Shown here: piece by piece, positions 58,017-64,000 of the stretch
Layout of the letters: each line of letters starts with the position of its first letter
Numbering within the stretch: position 1 is the first letter of the stretch
Assembly: GCF_014023275.1 (NCBI RefSeq)
Contig: NZ_CP054698.1
Span: 7,277,001 to 7,341,000, forward strand
Source: Nostoc edaphicum CCNP1411
Lineage (GTDB): Bacteria; Cyanobacteriota; Cyanobacteriia; Cyanobacteriales; Nostocaceae
Length of the DNA stretch: 64,000 nucleotides
Reading direction: 5' to 3'
Position numbers and translations under genes: made by a program
The notes under the pieces: model-generated
Told to the model about the DNA's origin: nothing
Seen by the model: only the letters and a program-made list of their open reading frames with translations
Databases searched by the model: none

Positions 58017-58736
58017 CTAAAATTTGAAAACTAGAGGAATACCGATCGCTCGTGCATCTAATATCTTCCTCTGCATATAATTGTCAAAGGTCAACTGTAG
58101 ACATGGGGAAGTTCCTTGCTCAACTTGCACTGCTCCATTCTCTACTAACAGTGCCAGAGGTTGAGTTACAGAGTAAGTATGAGTAACAGTTACCTCTATT
58201 CCTGTCATTTTTCTTAGCCCTAGTGGATGAGACACAAACTGTTTTTGGAAGTTAGGAAAATTTTTTAATAAAGTTGGTAAGGCGATCGCATCAGGAATGA
58301 CAAAGCATAAAGGTTCAGTTTGGGTGACTAAATTATCACTGGAAAAACTTAATAATAGTTCTGTTTTTTGGGGTTGCGATCGCCGAAATTCCTCCTCGAA
58401 CGAGGATGTGGCGCGAGACTGCTGGTGCAGAGCAATCCCAAATGGAGAGATTTGCGTTTGTCGCCAATGCGATCGCCCTAAAAAGTCTATACCTGTGCGG
58501 ACAGCATAGATTTCAGCAGCGACTTCATCCTCAACCCAAATTAACTCTAGATAAAAGTTCTCAAAAAAGAGAATCTGTGAGGCTGTACCTCGTTCTATCT
58601 GCTGCACAGCAGGACTGGCAAACATCAATCCCGCTTGCTCAAAGAATTCAACTTTAGGTGCATCCTCAACACAAATAAAAATGTGGTCAACTTCTAGCAA
58701 GGAATTATTTGTCGAAATTAGTAACTGAGTCTTCAT
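58017..58736 (-). CDS. VOC / glyoxalase-like domain protein
   Basis: This 239-residue protein has an N-terminal region (EVDHIFICVED, GTASQILFFENFYLELIWVEDE) typical of the Glyoxalase_3-type vicinal-oxygen-chelate proteins. His in VDHIF and Glu in FYLELIW are the expected metal-ligand positions. Family members are of mostly unknown function, with metal-dependent lyase, isomerase or resistance activities known in the wider superfamily. It converges on PKS2 with an 80-base gap, so it marks the right border of the cluster's + strand run. Whether it belongs to the pathway is open. Confidence 0.85.
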   Translation of the reverse strand: MKTQLLISTNNSLLEVDHIFICVEDAPKVEFFEQAGLMFASPAVQQIERGTASQILFFENFYLELIWVEDEVAAEIYAVRTGIDFLGRSHWRQTQISPFGIALHQQSRATSSFEEEFRRSQPQKTELLLSFSSDNLVTQTEPLCFVIPDAIALPTLLKNFPNFQKQFVSHPLGLRKMTGIEVTVTHTYSVTQPLALLVENGAVQVEQGTSPCLQLTFDNYMQRKILDARAIGIPLVFKF

Positions 58737-58951
58737 GTAAAAATTCGCACCCTTGATATAAAAACACGCAAATTCAATAATTCAGTTCAAACTCTGTCTA
58801 CACAAGTTATCAAGAAAGGCAGAGGGCAGAAGGGAATGCTACTTCCTGTCAATAGGCTGTGACCGAAGGGAACAAGGGTCTAAAACCCCGCCGAAAACAA
58901 AAGCGCTTACAATTGGCGGGGTCTGAATCCTCGACGAAAAAGTTCCTTCAG

Positions 58952-59062
58952 CATAGCTGCCCGACGCTCGCAGACTCGCTCTAAGCGTTCGCGCAGCGTC
59001 TCGTAGAGAAGCCATGCCGTTGGCGGAGCCTCTCGTAGAGAAGGCTTTACGCTGCGCTATCT
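58952..59062. repeat. Nostoc-type CGTCTCGTAGAGAAG palindromic repeat cluster
   Basis: Two TCTCGTAGAGA palindromes and several GCGCAGCG and GCTTTACGCTGCG units, of the interspersed kind common between Nostoc and Anabaena genes. Confidence 0.8.
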
Positions 59063-59197
59063 GCCTCCTGCCTTCTTCAATGTGATGATTTTTCTGATAC
59101 ACCTAAATCTGACTTTGCTGTAGAAACTGGCTAAACGGCAGATGTCTTTAGTAATCGTTGCTACCGGAAATCAGTCCAATGTGCCAACTTAAATTTG

Positions 59198-59239
59198 TGT
59201 CTGAATCAATAAGAATGGTAATTTTTATTGATTCAGACA
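59198..59239. other. perfect 15-bp stem hairpin
   Basis: TGTCTGAATCAATAA at 59198-59212 is exactly reverse-complementary to 59225-59239, with a 12-base loop. No T-run follows, so it is not a standard terminator; an operator or element remnant is possible. Confidence 0.6.
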
Positions 59240-59434
59240 AGCCTCCTGATAATGCAAAAACCATGCCAGCGTTTTTAACTAAATATTGAAATAATTAGTA
59301 ATTATTCTCAGTTAACAAGTAAATGGGATTTTTTGTCAAGTCTTTAGTTGTTAGTTGTCAGCATAGGTATCTTGCTCAGATTCCCTCCCTTTTGCAGGTT
59401 AAATCTTACCAGCTACCAAACACTCAGCTTTTGT

Positions 59435-60304
59435 TGTGATATCAAGTCCGGTTAATCACTTATGATTACGCATCTGTGCAAAAATCGGAAACGCCTCTTT
59501 CTCGCTGCTCCCAGCCCCCAGCAAGAACTGCGTTCTAAATGAAAAGTCTTTAGCCAGACACGATATAAGTCTAATTTCCAGATTTTCCTGCTTTTAAAAT
59601 AAAATGAATAAGGGATTTCCAAATAAAATAACATCCCAAATTTTCTTGTGGGATGGGTGTCCCCACCCGTCCCAGATTTAGGGCGCTCATGTTGCCCACT
59701 CCACAAAATGGATAATTTATTTCTTGGAAGTCCCTAAGATAGTGTACTTAGTGCAGGAAGTCTAGCTACAACTGAGTGAGATTATGCTCACGATTTTGTG
59801 TATGTTCTATCTGTAATCCAAAATAGCTGAGTTCTTCGCCAATGGATGTGGAAATTCACAATGGTAAAATCAAATCACAAGGATACAAAAGATACAATTA
59901 TTACTCGTTTTGATTACGAACTTCTCACTCCAGAGCAGCGGACATTAGTTGAACAGTGCACAACAGAAATCCGAGAGCAGTTACGGCAGACTGCTCAAGA
60001 CATTTGGGAGATTGGGCAACGATTGGCAGAAGTGCGTTCTAAACTGAAGCATGGGCAGTTTGATACTTGGTTGAAAGCAGAATTTGGTTGGAGCCGACGA
60101 ACAGCATACAACTTTATTAATGTGTATGAAACCTTTGACAACCGTGCAAATCTTGCACAGATTGACATTGCTACCTCCGCTTTGTATCTACTTGCTGCAC
60201 CCTCCACACCTCAAAAACTGCGGGATATCCAGAAACCCAAAAACCCTTCCCCTATACCCCTCTGCTGCCTTAATGATAAGTCTTTAACCGGACTTGATAT
60301 CACA
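59435..60304. mobile_element. putative element bounded by 34-bp inverted repeats
   Basis: Bases 59435-59468 and the reverse complement of 60271-60304 agree at 31 of 34 positions, the outer 21 perfectly (begins TGTGATATCAAGTCCGG). A degenerate further copy of the right-hand end lies at about 59537-59570. The interior holds the 129-base MITE and the DUF3102 gene but no transposase, so if mobile it is non-autonomous. No target duplication is evident. Confidence 0.5.
59609..59737. mobile_element. MITE-like element, 129 bases
   Basis: The ends TAAGGGATTTCCAA and (reverse complement) TTAGGGACTTCCAA are 14-bp inverted repeats with two mismatches. The inside has a CATCCCA...TGGGATG hairpin and GGGTGTCCCCACCC. 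There is no gene inside. Confidence 0.65.
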
Positions 60305-60316
60305 GGTCGCTTTTAG
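59861..60316 (+). CDS. DUF3102 protein, probably C-terminally shortened
   Basis: This is a short protein (151 residues from the ATG at 59861; an in-frame ATG at 59846 also exists). Residues about 25-100 match DUF3102 as found in many Nostoc genomes and plasmids: LVEQCTTEIREQLRQTAQDIWEIGQRL, then KHGQFDTWLKAEFGWSRRTAYNFI, listed here as separate parts of the domain. Function is unknown; helix-turn-helix-like DNA binding is often suspected. After LAAPSTP the sequence departs into a Pro-rich tail, and the final residues (LTGLDITGRF) come from the inverted repeat at 60271-60304, so the native C-terminus appears lost. The gene overlaps the 3' end of the opposing binding-protein gene. Confidence 0.7.
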   Translation: MVKSNHKDTKDTIITRFDYELLTPEQRTLVEQCTTEIREQLRQTAQDIWEIGQRLAEVRSKLKHGQFDTWLKAEFGWSRRTAYNFINVYETFDNRANLAQIDIATSALYLLAAPSTPQKLRDIQKPKNPSPIPLCCLNDKSLTGLDITGRF

Positions 60317-61205
60317 GAATTTCCTCACGAAATTCTATGACCAATTGCATAGTTTCCACTACCAAATCACGTAAATCCCGATTAAGCGCTACAGCGCCTT
60401 GAGACCCAAACCAACGGTCAAAAATAGTGACATATTGCTGATTACCATTGACAAATCCTTGCATGAACTTGACCAGAGAATAGTTGACTGTATCCAAGAA
60501 TTTCGAGTTATTTTCTGGCACCATGCAAGCGATACCTTCTTGTGAATAGGGGCGAGGGGGTACGATCGCAAAAGCATCTGGATTTTTTTGCTGTTGTAGC
60601 CATCCCTCTAAAAGAATGCTATCGGACGAGAAACCATCAATAGTACCTTCTTGCAAAGCTGTGTATCCCTCTGCCCTAGTTTTAAAATACACCCGCTTAA
60701 CTCTAGGTTGTACACGAGCGATCGCCTGCTCATTTGTGGTTCCCGCCAGCACACCAATTTGCTTACCAATAAGGGATTCAGGGGAACCTAGATTACTTCC
60801 TTTCTTAACTAATAATTGGGTTCCAGTCACACCGTAGCTAACAGAAAAGTCTACTTTTTTATCTCGCTTCCAGGTAAAACTACTAGCATCACACACAATA
60901 TCAACTTGTTGATTAACTATTTTAGTAATCCGCTCAGAAGGGCTAAGACCAACTAATTGCAGTTTAATTTTTTTATCTAGGTCTTTTTCTAATTGCTCTT
61001 TAATCAGAGTCAGCATATCTACAGAATAGCCATTTAACTTTCCTTGACTATCCACATAGGCAAAAGGTAGCGCATCTCTACTAGTACCAGCTGTTAATAC
61101 CCCTGTTCTGGCTACTTTTTCCATCACAGTCTCAGCAGCTACCATATTAGGTATGAGCGTCGCAAATATGAGACTTAAAATAGGGATAGCAATTTTTTCA
61201 TACAT
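60300..61205 (-). CDS. periplasmic amino-acid ABC transporter binding protein (PBP family 3)
   Basis: This is a family 3 solute-binding protein of 301 residues. Residues 1-24 are a signal peptide with a hydrophobic core and an AAE-type cleavage region. The mature part has the usual GVLTAGTSRDALPFAYVD opening, VDMLTLIKEQL, QVDIVCDAS and the IGKQIGVLAGTT hinge segment, then DGFSSDS. It should deliver a polar amino acid to an ABC permease that is not in this window. The stop codon TGA lies at the outermost bases of the inverted repeat ending at 60304, so the last residues (PKSDL) may have been trimmed or reset by that element, although length is normal for the family. Confidence 0.9.
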   Translation of the reverse strand: MYEKIAIPILSLIFATLIPNMVAAETVMEKVARTGVLTAGTSRDALPFAYVDSQGKLNGYSVDMLTLIKEQLEKDLDKKIKLQLVGLSPSERITKIVNQQVDIVCDASSFTWKRDKKVDFSVSYGVTGTQLLVKKGSNLGSPESLIGKQIGVLAGTTNEQAIARVQPRVKRVYFKTRAEGYTALQEGTIDGFSSDSILLEGWLQQQKNPDAFAIVPPRPYSQEGIACMVPENNSKFLDTVNYSLVKFMQGFVNGNQQYVTIFDRWFGSQGAVALNRDLRDLVVETMQLVIEFREEIPKSDL

Positions 61206-61541
61206 AAGCTTTAAGAATAGGTCGTTTTTTCAAAAATCAAATCTGATCTAGATATCAAGCATCGAGAAGGTATCACTATCGAGTACATAGTAAGGTTATC
61301 TAGTAACTATTCTTTACATTAGTGCTTTTTCATTACTCTGTAGGACTTACGCAAAACTACATGAGGTAGAGGCAATACCCTGCGAGTTCGCTGAAAGCAT
61401 TCTCGTAAGAGTAGCCACTATGCGAACATAGGAGAGTTTCTTTTCCTGCCCCCTGCCTTCTTCTCGTTGATTTTTCCAAAAAGATAATCGGATTGCTATA
61501 GCTGTTTTAAAATACTACTTACATCTAAGGGTGCTGAAGGC
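61206..61541. other. divergent intergenic region, binding protein / argC
   Basis: These 336 bases contain the promoters of both genes. TAGGACTTACGCAAAAC at about 61341-61357 looks like the end sequence of a common Nostoc repeat, and a GTTCGCTGAAAGCATTCTCG repeat piece follows. I see no gene. Confidence 0.5.
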
Positions 61542-62534
61542 ATGATTACTAAACCCAAGATTTTCATTGATGGCGAATCAGGAACCACAGGCTTACAAAT
61601 TTACTCACGTCTCAATCAACGGGATGATATTGAGTTAGTTAGCATTGAGGAATCTAAACGTAAGGATGCATTTGAGCGAGCTAAACTAATCAATGCCGTC
61701 GATGTTGTTATTCTCTGCCTACCTGATGATGCAGCCCTTGAAGCTGTTAGCTTGGTAAGTAGTACTACGGTTAAGATCCTTGATGCTAGTACTGCCCATC
61801 GCACAGCTAAGAACTGGGTATATGGTTTCCCTGAACTAAATCCAGGACAGCGAGAGAAAATCGCCAGCGCCCAGTTTGTGAGCAATCCTGGCTGTTATCC
61901 TACAGGATTCTTGGCTTGTATCCGTCCGTTGATTGCCAAGGGACTCCTGAACAGCAACTTTCCTATCACCGTTAATGCAGTGTCAGGTTACTCTGGCGGT
62001 GGGAAGAATCTGATCAAACAGTACCATACCTTCCACGAGCAACAAGCCGGAGCAGAATCACTCTATCCCTATGGGATCTACGGGTTGCGGTTTGGGCATA
62101 AGCACGTCAAAGAAATGCATTATTACTCAGGGTTAGCATCGCCGCCGCTGTTCGTACCGGCAGTAGGGGATTTTGAGCAGGGGATGCTGGTACAAGTGCC
62201 TTTGCCCCTGGGGACTTTGGATAATCCACCATCAGGTGAAGTTATTCATGAAGCGATCGCTAACTACTACCAAAGTGAAAAATTTGTGCAGGTTGCTCCA
62301 TACCAAGATTCTACTCTGTTGCGAGACGGAATATTTTTGGATGCTATGTCTACGACGGGCTACGCCTACGCAATCAAAAACACCAATATTGTTCAGGTTT
62401 TTGTATTCGCCAATGACACTACCAAAGAAGTGTTGCTAGTTGCTCGTCTTGACAACCTGGGTAAGGGCGCATCAGGAGCCGCCGTCCAAAACCTAAATAT
62501 CATGCTCGGTTTTCCAGAAGAGTTGGGATTATGA
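61542..62534 (+). CDS. argC: N-acetyl-gamma-glutamyl-phosphate reductase (short form)
   Basis: ArgC reduces N-acetylglutamyl phosphate to the semialdehyde with NADPH, the third step of arginine synthesis, in the cytosol. The protein has 330 residues. It begins with IFIDGESGTTGLQIY, the dinucleotide-binding loop, and has VSNPGCYPTG with catalytic Cys118, then SGYSGGGK and HKHVKEMHYY. The length and the GESGTTG opening match the shorter type 2 ArgC rather than the roughly 350-residue type 1. It stands alone here; no other arginine gene is adjacent. It is a housekeeping-type gene outside the biosynthetic cluster. Confidence 0.93.
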   Translation: MITKPKIFIDGESGTTGLQIYSRLNQRDDIELVSIEESKRKDAFERAKLINAVDVVILCLPDDAALEAVSLVSSTTVKILDASTAHRTAKNWVYGFPELNPGQREKIASAQFVSNPGCYPTGFLACIRPLIAKGLLNSNFPITVNAVSGYSGGGKNLIKQYHTFHEQQAGAESLYPYGIYGLRFGHKHVKEMHYYSGLASPPLFVPAVGDFEQGMLVQVPLPLGTLDNPPSGEVIHEAIANYYQSEKFVQVAPYQDSTLLRDGIFLDAMSTTGYAYAIKNTNIVQVFVFANDTTKEVLLVARLDNLGKGASGAAVQNLNIMLGFPEELGL

Positions 62535-62554
62535 AAAAGGCATAGGGAGTGAGG

Positions 62555-62757
62555 AGAGGGAGTGCTGAGTGCTGAGTTCTGAGTGCTGAGTGTGAAATCT
62601 TACTTTTTTACTCATAACTCGGAACTGTTTTCCCCATGCCCCATACCCAATGCCCCATGCCCCATGCCCCATGCCCCATGCCCAATACCCAATGCCCCAT
62701 ACCCAATGCCCCATGCCCCATGCCCAATACCCAATGCCCAATGCCCAATGCCCATTA
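62555..62757. repeat. AGTGCTGAGT and ATGCCC tandem repeat block
   Basis: AGTGCTGAGTGCTGAG units (62561-62592) are followed by about 17 irregular CCCCATGCCC / CCCAATGCCC units (62633-62757). The same units are found as in-frame inserts in NRPS1, NRPS4, NRPS5 and NRPS7. Confidence 0.9.
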
Positions 62758-62766
62758 TGTTGATTT

Positions 62767-63753
62767 TTATTTCAGTTTCTCAAGCAACTGAATAACACTA
62801 TGCTCAAATCCTCTATTTCGCTCTTGAACTGATTCAATCAACGGTTTATTAAAAAGATTAATGACATAGTTACCTAATTGAATACCTAGAGGTCTTAAAT
62901 GTCCACCTGCAAATTTTTCCCGAAAATCTTGAGGCGGCTTTTGCAGAATATTAGTAAACCATTCACAGGTCGATTTAGCAATATTGTCTGATTTGAAACA
63001 GACTAAACCCATGATATTAAATAGCCCACTATCCTTGATTAAGTTCTGGGTTTCTTCAACAGTTGGTTTCACACCCCAACCAAGATTATCGATGATATCA
63101 GCTAAAAATTGAGGACGAATTGCACTCCCTGTGTCAGCAATAGCAGGTGCTAATAGGATAGAAACCTGCCCTTTAATAAAGACACTGTTAAAGTTGATAT
63201 CCTTATGCACATAGCTATAAATTAATTTTTTAACTTCAGCAGTTTTTCGCGTTAGTTCCTCAAAGAGAATGTTAATGTCTGCAACGACACTTTTTAACTG
63301 TGACTCATCGGAAGTATAAGACAGCAGATTACGAATAAACTGTTCTCTATCTTGAGGATTTGGCGGTAGAGCAGTAAATCCTTCTAACAAAGAGATATAT
63401 TTACAACCAAGGCTATGTCCAATCCAAGAAAAGTTCTTATCATCTAGATAGGCTTCATAATCATATCCTGCAACACTTGCCATTTTCACAAGCTCTGGCA
63501 GAATTTCATACTGCTCTCTCATGAGAAAACCAGCTTCTACATAATGATTAAAAGTAAAATTAAAAGGCAGAAGGATAATTGTATATCCCTGCTCGAATAA
63601 ACATTGAAGCAGATAGCGATAGAAAAGCATGGGGACAAAAGTACCAAAGAAAGCCCCTGCAATAAATTGAATTACTCCTTTAGGTTGTGGATGTAGAGCA
63701 ACCCAACTGTAAGAAACAGGTTTAAATCTCAGTTTCAAATTTGTATTTACCAT
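62767..63753 (-). CDS. DUF1350 family, alpha/beta-hydrolase-like protein
   Basis: This 328-residue protein matches DUF1350, common in cyanobacteria and plastid-bearing eukaryotes. Near the start it has GVIQFIAGAFFGTFVPMLFY, and further on WIGHSLGCKY, a GxSxG nucleophile elbow, so a serine-hydrolase fold is likely. The substrate is unknown. It has no signal peptide; one hydrophobic stretch follows the start of the fold. It is transcribed toward argC, with a tandem-repeat block between the two genes. Confidence 0.87.
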   Translation of the reverse strand: MVNTNLKLRFKPVSYSWVALHPQPKGVIQFIAGAFFGTFVPMLFYRYLLQCLFEQGYTIILLPFNFTFNHYVEAGFLMREQYEILPELVKMASVAGYDYEAYLDDKNFSWIGHSLGCKYISLLEGFTALPPNPQDREQFIRNLLSYTSDESQLKSVVADINILFEELTRKTAEVKKLIYSYVHKDINFNSVFIKGQVSILLAPAIADTGSAIRPQFLADIIDNLGWGVKPTVEETQNLIKDSGLFNIMGLVCFKSDNIAKSTCEWFTNILQKPPQDFREKFAGGHLRPLGIQLGNYVINLFNKPLIESVQERNRGFEHSVIQLLEKLK

Positions 63754-63914
63754 GATTTAGCAATGAGTACATCTCATTTTGGTAGGTGTATACTTAATCT
63801 CCAAACTGAAGTTGCTGCTTTTCGGATTCTTTAAGAGGATGTTTAAAAAGTATCGTTCATCAAATTTCTCAAAACCTCCCTGTTCTCCTTTCTTATGAGG
63901 AAATGGGGGTTGCC

Positions 63915-63943
63915 AAACCTCTTTCCTGCAAAGAAAGAGGTTT
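63915..63943. terminator. hairpin AAACCTCTTTC / GAAAGAGGTTT
   Basis: A perfect 11-bp stem with a 7-base loop, upstream of the DUF1350 gene. It resembles an intrinsic terminator stem, but only a short T-run flanks it, and the gene it would serve lies outside the window. Confidence 0.4.
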
Positions 63944-64000
63944 CGAGTATATTTGTTGACTTTCCAAATATTCTCTAACCAGATTTTTTTGCACTAAAAC

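Larger units (their letters stand above)
58737..59434. other. gene-free region of about 700 bases, repeat-rich
   Basis: No convincing gene. It contains the promoter side of the VOC gene, a GGGGTC/CCCCG-rich part near 58880-58930, the Nostoc-type repeat at 58952-59062 and a perfect hairpin at 59198-59239. The remainder is AT-rich without recognisable signals. Confidence 0.6.

Noticed and set aside
58839..59102. Minus-strand open frame of 87 codons
   Set aside because: It is made almost entirely of the Nostoc-type palindromic repeat and its flanks.
59452..59706. Minus-strand open frame of 84 codons
   Set aside because: It spans the MITE and repeat DNA, has biased composition and matches no family; taken as chance.
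62633..62757. Possible CRISPR array in the ATGCCC block
   Set aside because: Units are short, irregular and contiguous, with no unique spacers and no cas gene nearby; it is a tandem simple repeat.

Overview
The window is chromosomal DNA from a filamentous, Nostoc-like cyanobacterium. The evidence is the abundant GCGATCGC (HIP1) octamers, Nostoc-type low-complexity repeats, a DUF3102 gene, a DUF1350 gene and a cyanobacterial-style modular NRPS/PKS locus. About 58 kb of the 64 kb is one large hybrid NRPS-PKS cluster, all on the + strand. It is cut at the left edge, where the window opens inside a condensation domain. I do not recognise it as a named pathway.

Assembly line (2-48319): NRPS1 C(partial)-A-PCP-E; NRPS2 C-A-PCP-C-A-PCP-E; NRPS3 C-A-PCP; PKS1 KS-AT-KR-ACP; NRPS4 C-A-PCP-Cy-A(Ox)-PCP; NRPS5 C-A-PCP-C-A-PCP-E; NRPS6 C-A-PCP; NRPS7 docking-C-A-PCP; then a fused protein with a CmlA-like metallo-oxygenase domain, a TubC-type docking domain and a thioester reductase. 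Adenylation codes read by eye against GrsA suggest D-Asn, an uncertain (perhaps basic) residue, D-Val, Gly, a ketoreduced malonate unit, Ala, a Cys-derived thiazole, Gly, D-Ala, Ser and one unassigned residue, followed by reductive release to an aldehyde or alcohol. There is no thioesterase. Each of the three E domains ends its protein, and the next protein begins with a condensation domain of the kind expected to accept a D-configured donor, so gene order and chemistry agree.

Tailoring and accessory genes (48413-57936): a SAM methyltransferase, a class III PLP aminotransferase, a small unknown protein, an MbtH-like protein, two adjacent unknown proteins and a second stand-alone KS-AT-KR-ACP. 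The aminotransferase could turn the released aldehyde into an amine, as in myxochelin B, or could act on a beta-keto intermediate. The position of the second PKS breaks simple colinearity.

Right flank (57937-64000): a minus-strand VOC/glyoxalase-like gene, a repeat-rich gap with a small MITE nested inside a larger inverted-repeat element that carries a shortened DUF3102 gene, a periplasmic amino-acid-binding protein, argC, a long ATGCCC-type tandem repeat and a DUF1350 hydrolase-like gene.

The most unusual property is a family of palindromic repeats built on CCCCTTGCAAAGGGG and its flanks. It occurs at about 25 places, and about 20 of these lie inside reading frames that stay open. Other simple repeats enter the same loops, above all the A-domain loop between NPF and LYKTGD. 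The giant synthetases therefore carry many repeat-encoded peptide inserts, and the repeats also supply some stop codons.
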